Notes under the pieces: generated by a model
Database searches by the model: none
Told to the model about the DNA's origin: nothing
What the model saw: the letters and a program-made list of their open reading frames with translations, nothing else
Part shown: piece after piece, positions 1 through 6,535 of the stretch
How positions within the stretch are numbered: position 1 is the first letter of the stretch
Layout of the letters: each line of letters starts with the position of its first letter
Assembly: GCA_003153875.1 (NCBI GenBank)
Contig: PMBY01000333.1
Span: forward strand, 9,401-16,229
Origin: Myxococcales bacterium
GTDB taxonomy: Bacteria; Myxococcota; Polyangia; Fen-1088
Length of the DNA: 6,829 nt
Direction of reading: 5' to 3'
Position numbers and translations under genes: made by a program

Positions 1-405
1 GTCAGCCTGTTCTGGATGGGGACCCACACGTGGAGCACGGACAAGACGAGCACGTACAGGAGTGTCGATCCCAAGAGCACTGACGACCGGATCAAGTTCG
101 ACAAAATCACCAAGACCAAGTTTGGCATCGAAGCAACCTACAGTATGCTTTCCTGGTTGGCGGCTTCGATGCGCTTCGATCGCGTGGACCCGAATCTGGA
201 CGACACAAGCTACAGCTTCTCAGTGCTTTCGCCACGGCTCATCTTCCACACTGGCTGGCAATCCACTGATCAGGTCGTCTTGCAGTATTCGCACTGGTTT
301 AACGGTCCGTTGACGACAGTGCGGGTGGGCCAGCCGCCACTTGAGGACGTCACGGTTGTTCCGGACGGCGACATGGTGTCCCTGTCCGCGCGGATGTGGT
401 GGTAA
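1..405 (+). CDS. C-terminal part of a probable outer-membrane beta-barrel protein (5' truncated)
   Basis: The reading frame is open from the first base, so the gene begins upstream; the ATG at 16 is probably internal. The visible 134 or so residues have no hydrophobic helix. They consist of alternating polar/aromatic-hydrophobic stretches typical of transmembrane beta-strands, for example FGIEATYSMLSWLAASMRF, YSFSVLSPRLIFHTGW and QVVLQYSHWF, separated by short Asp/Pro/Gly-rich turns. The protein ends in SLSARMWW, an amphipathic last strand with a terminal aromatic residue, the kind of signal read by the BAM assembly machinery. I do not recognise the family. The next gene starts at or inside this stop codon, so the two are almost certainly co-transcribed. 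A porin-like or uptake role for oligosaccharides is inferred only from the neighbours. A beta-rich secreted protein without a barrel is the alternative. Confidence 0.6.
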   Translation, partial: VSLFWMGTHTWSTDKTSTYRSVDPKSTDDRIKFDKITKTKFGIEATYSMLSWLAASMRFDRVDPNLDDTSYSFSVLSPRLIFHTGWQSTDQVVLQYSHWFNGPLTTVRVGQPPLEDVTVVPDGDMVSLSARMWW

Positions 406-1826
406 GGACCGTGACGCGGGTAAAGGCAAATCGAGTTGAACTGCGGCACGGGCTGCTGGCCGGGCTTTGCGCGCTGGCGGGTTGCATACCCACTGTGGGC
501 AATCAGGCCACGGACGCGTCAACGGACGCGTTAACAGACGCATCGCCGGGCTTCTGTGTGAAGCCGACATCATGCAACCCCGATCCTGGGCCGCAGCCGC
601 TGAGCTGTGCCGCCGTCAAGGGTGCCGAAGCGGGGCTGGAGTTCTTCCCCTATCCGATTGCCGACTTTGAGCAGACAAGCACTGACACGGTGATCGACGT
701 CAATCAGAATGTCGTTCCCCAAGACGTCGTCGGTGGATACGTGTACTCGTACACTGACGCGACCGCCCAGGTGTACGCCAACCGCGACGGCACGCAGGCG
801 CCAGTTGGGTGGCAACCAATCGCGACGATTGCCAATCTATGCGACCCGAACATGCCGGATCAACCAAATCACGTGTTGCATATGTCGGGCGGGCCCTATC
901 TCGGTTGGGGCGGCGGGATCGGAGTTCCCATGTCATACGTTAGCAAGAACGAGGGAGCGTGTCCTCTGGCGGATGTAGCGCACCCTCGCGACTACTGTCC
1001 GACAGTCGGTGAGGAGAATGCCGATCTTGGAACCACCTATGCCATTCTCGAAACCACTCTCAACATGAGCCAATGGGATGGTGTCGCCGTATGGGCCAGG
1101 CGCGCGCCAGACAGCCAACCACTGCTTCGCGTGTTGGTCGGCAACAAGTACGTTGACGAGGATATTAACTACGAGCAGCAGCGCAACGGGGTTCCGCCTT
1201 CAAAGCGTTACTGTGAGCGATCCCGTGAATGTGGATGCACCAACGGCGAGCCATGCAACGAGTGGGACGGCGACCCGAACGGCCCGCAGTACTATTGTTG
1301 GGATCCGGCGGTGGAGATCGCACCCGCGCTCACTTCCGGCAGCGCCATCCAGGCCACCAACAAGTGCTACACCAGCCGATGTGACGATGTGTACCCCGCC
1401 TACCCGCAGGACGGAAACGATCCGCAATTCTATGGCCGGCCTTGCACGCCGTATGGCTTTCGCAGTGGGGCACAAGGGAGCTATTGTTGGGATCCCGATC
1501 CCACCCACCGCTATGACATTGTAACAGGTGAGCCCGATCCAAACGGCCTGCCCGATTCACCCCCGGCCGAGTCGGATCAGGGGTGTGGGGACTACTGGAC
1601 GTTTCCGCTGCACCTGACGACCGAGTGGCGGCTCTACCTAGTGCCCTTCACTGAAATGTTGCAGCAAGGATGGGCGAAGCGGTGGCAATTCTTCGACACC
1701 TCATCGGTGTCGGTGGTGCGCCTGACCTGGGACGCTGGCTGGATTGACTACTGGATTGACAACCTTCGATTCTATCGGGTGCGGCGCAATGGCCCGCCGG
1801 ATGCGGCCGCAAGCGCGAGCCAATGA
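396..1826 (+). CDS. Lipoprotein with CBM11/CIA30-like beta-sandwich domain and a Cys-rich insert
   Basis: Predicted lipoprotein of up to 476 residues. The lipobox is L27-A28-G29-C30 after a short basic n-region and hydrophobic core; Ile at +2 favours outer-membrane sorting. A Thr-Asp-Ala tandem linker (39-50) follows. Residues 87-240 and 400-462 resemble the two halves of a galactose-binding-like jelly roll: an early Asp-Phe-Glu (90-92), WDGVAVWARR at 227-236, WRLYLVPF at 411-418, and a closing IDNLRFYR at 454-461. Between them lies a Cys-rich insert (about 258-399) holding two copies of G-x-P-C-x13-C-W-D-P. The start is uncertain. GTG 396 or 399 overlaps the upstream stop by up to 10 nt without a clear ribosome site. 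GTG 411 has AAGGA just upstream, but only 2 nt away. A sugar-binding surface role is inferred from fold resemblance and context; no catalytic motif is visible. Confidence 0.85.
   Translation: MVVRTVTRVKANRVELRHGLLAGLCALAGCIPTVGNQATDASTDALTDASPGFCVKPTSCNPDPGPQPLSCAAVKGAEAGLEFFPYPIADFEQTSTDTVIDVNQNVVPQDVVGGYVYSYTDATAQVYANRDGTQAPVGWQPIATIANLCDPNMPDQPNHVLHMSGGPYLGWGGGIGVPMSYVSKNEGACPLADVAHPRDYCPTVGEENADLGTTYAILETTLNMSQWDGVAVWARRAPDSQPLLRVLVGNKYVDEDINYEQQRNGVPPSKRYCERSRECGCTNGEPCNEWDGDPNGPQYYCWDPAVEIAPALTSGSAIQATNKCYTSRCDDVYPAYPQDGNDPQFYGRPCTPYGFRSGAQGSYCWDPDPTHRYDIVTGEPDPNGLPDSPPAESDQGCGDYWTFPLHLTTEWRLYLVPFTEMLQQGWAKRWQFFDTSSVSVVRLTWDAGWIDYWIDNLRFYRVRRNGPPDAAASASQ
510..545 (+). repeat. Three tandem 12-nt units encoding Thr-Asp-Ala-Ser/Leu
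   Basis: Three consecutive 12-nt units (ACGGACGCGTCA, ACGGACGCGTTA, ACAGACGCATCG) encode TDAS-TDAL-TDAS just after the lipidated cysteine. This is an acidic low-complexity tether that would hold the folded domain away from the membrane. Confidence 0.85.
1247..1495 (+). repeat. Internal duplication with two G-x-P-C-x13-C-W-D-P motifs
   Basis: Residues 284-304 and 347-367 of the lipoprotein share G-x-P-C-x13-C-W-D-P with identical cysteine spacing (C287/C301 and C350/C364), offset by exactly 63 residues. At DNA level the 15-mer CTATTGTTGGGATCC occurs at 1292-1306 and 1481-1495, again 189 nt apart. The remainder of the two units has diverged, so this looks like an old duplication whose cysteine frame is kept, probably as disulfide-bonded loops. 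Confidence 0.75.
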
Positions 1827-1832
1827 AAGGAG
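1826..1832 (+). promoter_or_regulatory. Ribosome binding site for the second lipoprotein
   Basis: AAAGGAG lies 7 nt before the ATG at 1840 and overlaps the last base of the preceding stop codon (TGA 1824-1826). It fixes the start of the second lipoprotein at 1840, not at the in-frame ATG at 1744, and it indicates coupled expression of the two lipoprotein genes. Confidence 0.85.
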
Positions 1833-1839
1833 TTCACTC

Positions 1840-2745
1840 ATGGAGAAGACAGCTGTGAAAGTGCAACGGTATCTGATTATCTCAAGCGTGTTGGCCCTGG
1901 CCGCTTTCGCGACAGGCTGCGGATCCTCGGACAGCCGACCTGGGACCGGGGGCATCCCGGCTGGAGGAACGTCGGCGGCCGGAGGCACGACCCAGACCGG
2001 AGGAACGCCTGTCAGCGGAGGGACGACCACGCCGACGGGCGGCACCACCTCCGCAGGAGGGACCACATCTGCCGCCGGCACCAGTGGGACTTCGACTGGG
2101 CCCTCGTGCACGCCGGCGTTTTCGCCGGATGCGCCGCTGATTACGGATTTTTCGTCCAATCCAGCTGGATGGCACGCAGGCCTTGGAGGTGGCAAGTGGG
2201 GAACGCTTGGCGTCTTGACCGGCAGCATCTTCGGCTTTGCAGGGACCGCCAGCACGTTCCCGGCGACCGACCCCCTAGGTCGGAAGACAATGAACGCGAC
2301 AGTCGACACGACGAACCAGGACATGGTCCTAGCTGGCGATGTAGCTGCGAGTGACTATGCCGGTGGCGGAATGTCGTTCGATCAATGTGTAAACACGACG
2401 GTGTACACAGGCGTGCAGTTCACTTTGGGAGGATCCGTCGCGGGTTGTGACCTCTATTTCTACGTCCAGACTTTCGACGAGAAAGGGTCAGGTCCAGGGC
2501 AGGTGGGAGGATGCACCACGGGTTGCTACGTTTTCCCGGGAGAGAAACTGACAAGCACCACCGGTGCAGTCACTGTCCAGTTTTCAGATCTGAAAGGCGG
2601 TCAGCTCACCACTGCGACGTCCATCGCGAACGAGATCGTAGGACTGCAATGGCAGTTCAACTCGCCTGCTCCTGTGGGCGACGCAGGCCAGTCCGGCTGC
2701 ACTGGCATCGCACTGACCGTCACCAACGTCTCGTTCGTTCAGTAA
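1840..2745 (+). CDS. Lipoprotein with Gly-Gly-Thr linker and a beta-sandwich, CBM-like domain
   Basis: Protein of 301 residues beginning MEKTAVKVQR, with a hydrophobic core and a lipobox A24-T25-G26-C27 (Ala at -3 is less usual; Gly at +2 favours the outer membrane). Residues 34-88 form a Gly/Thr/Ser/Ala linker with a near-hexapeptide GGT period. Residues 90-301 are a beta-rich domain. It has an early ITDFSSNPAGW, a strand series such as VYTGVQFTLGG (188-198) and CDLYFYVQTFDE (203-214), and a final ALTVTNVSFV (291-300), the usual shape of galactose-binding-like jelly-roll modules. Six cysteines (90, 183, 203, 225, 229, 287) follow the lipidated one and could form disulfides. It sits 13 nt after the preceding lipoprotein gene with a strong ribosome site, so it is last in the visible operon. 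No catalytic residues are recognised; glycan binding is an inference. Confidence 0.9.
   Translation: MEKTAVKVQRYLIISSVLALAAFATGCGSSDSRPGTGGIPAGGTSAAGGTTQTGGTPVSGGTTTPTGGTTSAGGTTSAAGTSGTSTGPSCTPAFSPDAPLITDFSSNPAGWHAGLGGGKWGTLGVLTGSIFGFAGTASTFPATDPLGRKTMNATVDTTNQDMVLAGDVAASDYAGGGMSFDQCVNTTVYTGVQFTLGGSVAGCDLYFYVQTFDEKGSGPGQVGGCTTGCYVFPGEKLTSTTGAVTVQFSDLKGGQLTTATSIANEIVGLQWQFNSPAPVGDAGQSGCTGIALTVTNVSFVQ
1960..2066 (+). repeat. Gly-Gly-Thr periodic linker in the second lipoprotein
   Basis: GGT tripeptides start at residues 42, 48, 54, 60, 67 and 73, a period of six residues with one of seven. The DNA is a degenerate GGAGG(A/G/C)AC repeat about every 18 nt. Such linkers are common in secreted lipoproteins of Polyangia and are prone to length change by slippage. 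Confidence 0.8.
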
Positions 2746-2774
2746 CTAGGACGGAGCCAACCGGCGTTTCTCGG

Positions 2775-2837
2775 GTGGGGGCGACCTGCGGTCGCCCCAG
2801 CGTGGCCGGCGGAAGGGCGACCGCCGGTCGCCCCTAC
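2775..2837. repeat. Inverted pair of 23-bp palindromic REP-like elements
   Basis: Copy 1 (2775-2797, plus strand) and copy 2 (2815-2837, read on the minus strand) match at 21 of 23 positions, with a 17-nt spacer. Each copy is itself a hairpin. Copy 1 is GGGGCGACC-TGC-GGTCGCCCC (2778-2798, 9-bp perfect stem). Copy 2 is GGGCGACC-GCC-GGTCGCCC (2815-2833, 8-bp perfect stem). The pair can therefore fold as two short hairpins or one long one. The layout is that of a REP/BIME unit between convergent genes. Copy 2 overlaps the GH44 stop codon (2834-2836). It may also act as a two-way terminator or mRNA 3'-end stabiliser, although there is no T tract. Confidence 0.85.
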
Positions 2838-5089
2838 GGCCGACAGACGAACAGCGTCGCGGTCAGCGGCGGCAGGCGATACTCGATCTGATCGTCCTTG
2901 ACCGGCGCGGCGGTCATCGGGCGGATGGTGGGCTCGCTGCCATTGAGCACGAAAACGTCGGCCGTCTTGCACTCTGCGCCGGCGACATGAATCTTGCCGG
3001 CGAAGGCCGTGTGCAGTTCTTTGTTGATGACGATCATGGTGAGTGCCTTCTTTGCGTCCAGGGCCGCGTAGATAGACGCCTTGGCATTGTCAGTGGTCGC
3101 CGCCACGGCTGTGTCGCCGAAACGCCCGTTCTTGCCGTCGTAGTTGCGATACATGCGGTAGGCAGCCTGCGCATAGGGGGGCAGGACCGTGTTGCCGGCG
3201 CTGTCGCCCCAGTAGTTGGCCATATACATTCCCTCGCGACCGAATATCCCGAGCACATCGATCTGGGCCAGTCCGCCCGAGATATGCTCGCCTGCGCCGA
3301 AGTTGTATTCCGTCATGGTCAGCTTGGTGCCCGGATATCGCTCGGCGATTCGTTCCATCAGCCAGGGAATGAGGCGGATGGGCTTGCCCAATGAGTCCCC
3401 GATCCAGGTCTTCTCGATGAAGTCAGGATCCCAGAGGCTGCGCGGCGCCTGCAAGCGCGCGGCCACGGTCTTGGGCGACACGTCTTTCTCGGTGATGCGC
3501 TTGCTGCCGCGGTTTTCCGGGTACCAGTGCACATCCAGGGCATGGACCAGGCGCTTGCCGTGCTTGGCCTCCAGCCGCTTTGCCTCGGCCAAGAAGAAGT
3601 CGAGATAGCGGTCGTACTTCTTGTTGTTTTCCGCCGCATCGGGCGCATCAGTCAGATTTAGGAACTCGCCCCAGCCGTACATGATGCCCCCGAGCACAAA
3701 GGCGGTGGGATCGACGGTCAGAATGGCATCGGCGGTCGCCTCGCTGCGCTCGATAATCTCTTTGTATGTGGTCTTCTCGGGGTGAATTCGCACATGCAAC
3801 CCGGACCACAGCGCTGGCTCGTTGTCGAGAGAGTAGAATCTAGCGCCGCCCTTGTCCGCCCGGCCCAGCTTGTTCGCGAGCAGATTGACGAACTCGTCTT
3901 GGTAGACTTTCCCATCGTTGAGATCGGGGGAAAGCGAAAACGGGCCCGGCTTCCTCGGGTACGAGCGCACCCAGCGCGAACTGGGCGCCTTTTCGTTTTC
4001 GGCCACGGACCCAAATTTGTCCGCACTCACGTAGTCGGCCAGAGGTATGGTTACGATCGATTCCATCCCCGCAGCCCGGTTTTCCTCCACGAAATCCAGA
4101 AACTGCGCGCCGGGCGTGCTGCAATTGCGATAGCCCATGGCCGTGCAGGCCCATTCGTCGCTGGAATACTGATAGTCGCTACCCGCGTTCGAGGCGTTGA
4201 TTTCCCAGTTATAGGCGGTCTGTCGGTTGCCACCCATGCGGCGAACCGTGGCGCCGAAACCCTCATTCTTCTGTGAATTGATGCCGTACACGTACGGGCT
4301 GATGGTGCGGATGACGGACTTGGGGTTGACCTCGAAACGCAGCTCGCCGCCCTCGGTGGGCGGGCCTGCCAGGGCTGCCTGGTCGCGGGTCGCGATGGCC
4401 GCCGCGTTGGCCTTTTCACGGTGGCGGTCAGCGGCGCGCGTGCTGGGCAACTGGCTCAGCGGAATGCGTTTGCCGAAGTTCTCGACGGTGGCGCCGGCGA
4501 TGTCGAGGGTTTCTGGCTCATAGCCGAGGTGGAAATTCACATGAGCTTCGCCGGTGGCATAGGCCTGGGTGGCCTGGAAACGGATCTGCACCTTGGTCCA
4601 TTCGCGAGAAGCCTGGACCGGATATTCCGCCGACTTGGTGTAGGGCGGCTTGCCCAGCTCGAACACGAAGGAGGTCTCACCCACGCCGTCCTCTTTGGGA
4701 ACCTCGGCGCGCAGGTAGAAGGTGGCCAGCAGGATGTCGCCCAGCTCGACCGGCGCAGAGGTCGAGCCCTGAAATTGCACGGACCACTCGCTGCCCGCGC
4801 CTTCTTTGACACGAAGGCGGGCGGCTTCGCCGAACGGCTGCTGGGGCACGGCAACTCGGCTGACTTCGGCCTTCTCCACCTGACCCTGCACAACGAAGTC
4901 GCGCACCCCACGCCCGCCGAGCAAGTCGACCCGAGGCACGCTGGCGATGCGCGCGTTGGCGGCCTCGAGCAGGGCCGAGGCCTGCGGCGCTTCGGAGCCT
5001 GGCGAGGAAGGAGGAGCTGCAGTTCGCTTGATGCACCCGCCGAGCATCAGACCGAGCAGCGCGCAGCGACAGAGGATCTGCGTGGACAT
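2834..5089 (-). CDS. GH44 endo-beta-1,4-glycanase, lipoprotein, with N-terminal CBM4/9-like domain
   Basis: Protein of 751 residues. Lipobox L16-G17-G18-C19 is followed by Ile at +2, so outer-membrane anchoring is likely. A Pro/Ser/Ala linker leads to a beta-sandwich at about 55-206 resembling CBM4/9 modules, then a charged linker and the GH44 module (about 248-751). Family marks are YVYGINSQ (266-273), MGGNRQTAYNWE (285-296), SLDNEPALW with probable acid/base E424, ALDVHWYPE (517-525), and TMTEYNFG with probable nucleophile E594. The 170-residue spacing of the two glutamates fits GH44 enzymes. The C-terminal 110 or so residues form the usual beta-sandwich after the TIM barrel. GH44 enzymes cut beta-1,4-glucans such as CMC and xyloglucan, some also mannan; the exact substrate cannot be read here. 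The ATG at 5089 has only a weak AGG 9 nt upstream but gives an ideal signal peptide. It is divergent from the ROK regulator, its probable controller. Confidence 0.96.
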   Translation of the reverse strand: MSTQILCRCALLGLMLGGCIKRTAAPPSSPGSEAPQASALLEAANARIASVPRVDLLGGRGVRDFVVQGQVEKAEVSRVAVPQQPFGEAARLRVKEGAGSEWSVQFQGSTSAPVELGDILLATFYLRAEVPKEDGVGETSFVFELGKPPYTKSAEYPVQASREWTKVQIRFQATQAYATGEAHVNFHLGYEPETLDIAGATVENFGKRIPLSQLPSTRAADRHREKANAAAIATRDQAALAGPPTEGGELRFEVNPKSVIRTISPYVYGINSQKNEGFGATVRRMGGNRQTAYNWEINASNAGSDYQYSSDEWACTAMGYRNCSTPGAQFLDFVEENRAAGMESIVTIPLADYVSADKFGSVAENEKAPSSRWVRSYPRKPGPFSLSPDLNDGKVYQDEFVNLLANKLGRADKGGARFYSLDNEPALWSGLHVRIHPEKTTYKEIIERSEATADAILTVDPTAFVLGGIMYGWGEFLNLTDAPDAAENNKKYDRYLDFFLAEAKRLEAKHGKRLVHALDVHWYPENRGSKRITEKDVSPKTVAARLQAPRSLWDPDFIEKTWIGDSLGKPIRLIPWLMERIAERYPGTKLTMTEYNFGAGEHISGGLAQIDVLGIFGREGMYMANYWGDSAGNTVLPPYAQAAYRMYRNYDGKNGRFGDTAVAATTDNAKASIYAALDAKKALTMIVINKELHTAFAGKIHVAGAECKTADVFVLNGSEPTIRPMTAAPVKDDQIEYRLPPLTATLFVCRP

Positions 5090-5107
5090 TGAGGCGAGCC
5101 TAACGGG

Positions 5108-5131
5108 AAGCCGCCATTTCGGAAAGGGCTT
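5108..5131. promoter_or_regulatory. Nested dyad in the divergent promoter region (possible operator)
   Basis: AAGCC (5108-5112) and GGCTT (5127-5131) are inverted repeats flanking the 9-bp palindrome TTTCGGAAA (5117-5125), although the two symmetry centres differ by 1.5 nt. The site lies 19-42 nt before the GH44 start codon, where a bound repressor could block transcription or the transcript leader could fold. It is a candidate only. Confidence 0.3.
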
Positions 5132-5132
5132 T

Positions 5133-5173
5133 TACTTCGCAAACGGCCTTGTCTTCCCTGGCCGCAAAAAGTA
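5133..5173. promoter_or_regulatory. Imperfect inverted repeat, candidate ROK operator
   Basis: TACTT-CGCAAAC-GGCC (5133-5148) and GGCC-GCAAA-AAGTA (5160-5173) are inverted at their outer 5 bp and inner 4 bp, with unmatched middle parts of 7 and 5 nt and an 11-nt spacer. The dyad lies midway in the 136-nt gap between the divergent GH44 and ROK genes and would suit a dimeric regulator controlling both. It overlaps a weak promoter-like pair for the ROK gene: TTGTCT (5149-5154), 17-nt spacer, TAGGCT (5172-5177). No known operator consensus was matched. Confidence 0.35.
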
Positions 5174-5225
5174 GGCTGTTTCCGTCGTGGACAGCGATTT
5201 CCGGTCCCTCTCAATCTGAGCCAAC

Positions 5226-6485
5226 ATGCGCAAGCGGCAAGAAGCCATGCTGGGCAAGGGCGACAACCAAGCCATCCGAGAGATCAACCGTTCGATCATC
5301 TTGGAGTTGGTTCGGCGTGCGGGACGGGTTTCACGCACGGAACTGGCCCGGCGCTCGAAACTGACGAAACCCACGGTCTCGACCATCATCGACGAGTTCA
5401 TCGAGGACGGAACCGTGCGCGAAGTTGGGCTGGGCGAGTCGCTCTCGGGCGGGGGCCGGCCGGCGCGGCTGCTGGAATTCAACGACGCCTCGGCCGCCTA
5501 TCTGGGCATCCACTTCGGCGTGCGTGCCACCCGGATCGCGGTGGCCGACGCGCGCGGTGTGATCCGTGTGGTGCGCGGCCGGCCGTCGCTGCGGAATGCG
5601 CCGGCGCGGGTGGGCAAGGTGGTGCGGTCGATGGTCAATGAGGCCTTGCAGGTGGCCAAGATTCCCCGGGCGCGCGTGGCGGCCGCGGGCGCGACGGTGC
5701 CTGGGCTGGTCGACCAGGAAAGCGGCCTATGCGTGCTGGCACCCAACCTGGCCTGGCAGGACGTACCTTTGCGCGAAACTTTGCAGGACGAGCTGCGCGT
5801 ACCGGTGGTGGTCAACAACATCACGCAAGCCTCGGCGGTGGCCGAGGGCAGGGTGGGGGCGGCGCGCGGCGTGCGTTCCTATGTGTGGCTGTACGTGGGC
5901 AGCGGCGTGGGCGCTGGCATCGTGATCGACGGGAAGCTCTTTCACGGGCAAAGCGGTTTTTCCGGCGAGATCGGTCACTGTCCGGTGAGCGAGGATGGGC
6001 CGCTGTGCGGTTGCGGACGGCGCGGCTGCCTGGAGACAGTGGCCTCGACCATGGCGCTGCTGCGCGCGGCTGAAGACGCGATCGAGGGCAAGCAGGCGAC
6101 GCGGCTGTCACGCGTGGAAGGCCGGCTGGACGTGGCGGGGATCGCGGCGGCAGCAGGAGAAGGCGACGTGGTCGCCAAGCGCATCCTGGCACACACCAGC
6201 GAGCACCTGGGCCGCGGCATCTCGTTCCTGCTCAATATTCTCAATCCGGAGATGATCGTATTGGGCGGTCCCGTGATTGAGGCAGGCGAGCCCTTCTTGC
6301 ACGCGGTCCGCGCGTCGGTCGCGCATCACGCTCTCTTGCCGCACGGGGTGGCCATCGTTCCTTCGACCCTCGGCGACCGCGCCGAGCTGACCGGCTCGGT
6401 GTTGCTGGCCATGGAGAGCATTGTGCGCTCCTACCGAATTGTTGGCAGCCACGATGGTCGTGCTCGCGCCGCGACGGAACTGTAG
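5226..6485 (+). CDS. ROK-family transcriptional repressor (XylR/NagC/Mlc type)
   Basis: Protein of 419 residues with the full ROK-repressor layout. An N-terminal winged helix-turn-helix spans about 20-86: INRSIILELV, then VSRTELARRSKLTKPTVS, then a wing ending GGGRPARLLEFN. The ROK sugar-binding fold follows from 92 on. The region 222-251 matches the ROK signature (LYVGSGVGAGIVIDG, then SGEIGH). The zinc site is intact: H251 with C261, C263 and C268 in CGCGRRGC. Kinase features are eroded: the phosphate-1 loop has H96 instead of the usual Asp (GIHFG), and the catalytic Asp position reads N198 in VVNNITQASAVAEG. It should therefore bind sugar without phosphorylating it. Linkage to xylA and a divergent GH44 gene suggests xylose or a xylose-containing sugar as effector; glucose or cello-oligosaccharide cannot be excluded. 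ATG 5226 is chosen; ATG 5247 is a possible alternative, and neither has a good ribosome site. Confidence 0.95.
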   Translation: MRKRQEAMLGKGDNQAIREINRSIILELVRRAGRVSRTELARRSKLTKPTVSTIIDEFIEDGTVREVGLGESLSGGGRPARLLEFNDASAAYLGIHFGVRATRIAVADARGVIRVVRGRPSLRNAPARVGKVVRSMVNEALQVAKIPRARVAAAGATVPGLVDQESGLCVLAPNLAWQDVPLRETLQDELRVPVVVNNITQASAVAEGRVGAARGVRSYVWLYVGSGVGAGIVIDGKLFHGQSGFSGEIGHCPVSEDGPLCGCGRRGCLETVASTMALLRAAEDAIEGKQATRLSRVEGRLDVAGIAAAAGEGDVVAKRILAHTSEHLGRGISFLLNILNPEMIVLGGPVIEAGEPFLHAVRASVAHHALLPHGVAIVPSTLGDRAELTGSVLLAMESIVRSYRIVGSHDGRARAATEL

Positions 6486-6501
6486 CGGGCAGTTTCCCGC
6501 T
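6484..6501. terminator. Small hairpin between the convergent ROK and xylA genes
   Basis: AGCGGG (6484-6489) pairs with CCCGCT (6496-6501) around a 6-nt loop, starting within the ROK stop codon (TAG 6483-6485). The stem is only 6 bp and no T run follows on either strand, so it is a weak candidate for ending one or both transcripts. Confidence 0.35.
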
Positions 6502-6535
6502 GGCCGGCTGGCTGTGCGGTTTGGATGCCTGAGTG

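Noticed and set aside
1744..1839. Extending the second lipoprotein to the in-frame ATG at 1744.
   Set aside because: That would overlap the end of the first lipoprotein and bury the signal peptide 32 residues inside; the ATG at 1840 has AAAGGAG 7 nt upstream.
1701..2324. A 207-codon minus-strand open frame rich in Pro and Val across the lipoprotein linker.
   Set aside because: Its repeats (VPP, PPA) are just the complement of the Gly-Gly-Thr linker codons; the plus-strand frame has a lipobox, a ribosome site and a folded domain.
2778..2833. CRISPR array, because of two near-identical GC-rich palindromic units.
   Set aside because: There are only two copies, in inverted rather than direct orientation, with a 17-nt spacer and no cas gene.
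4421..5092. A 223-codon open frame on the plus strand opposite the GH44 N-terminal half.
   Set aside because: It lies wholly antisense to a well-supported GH44 gene, has no recognisable domain, and is expected from GC-rich codon structure leaving the opposite strand open.
5226..6485. ROK glucokinase or other sugar kinase.
   Set aside because: There is an N-terminal winged helix-turn-helix, and the Asp residues expected in the phosphate loop and at the catalytic site are replaced by His96 and Asn198.
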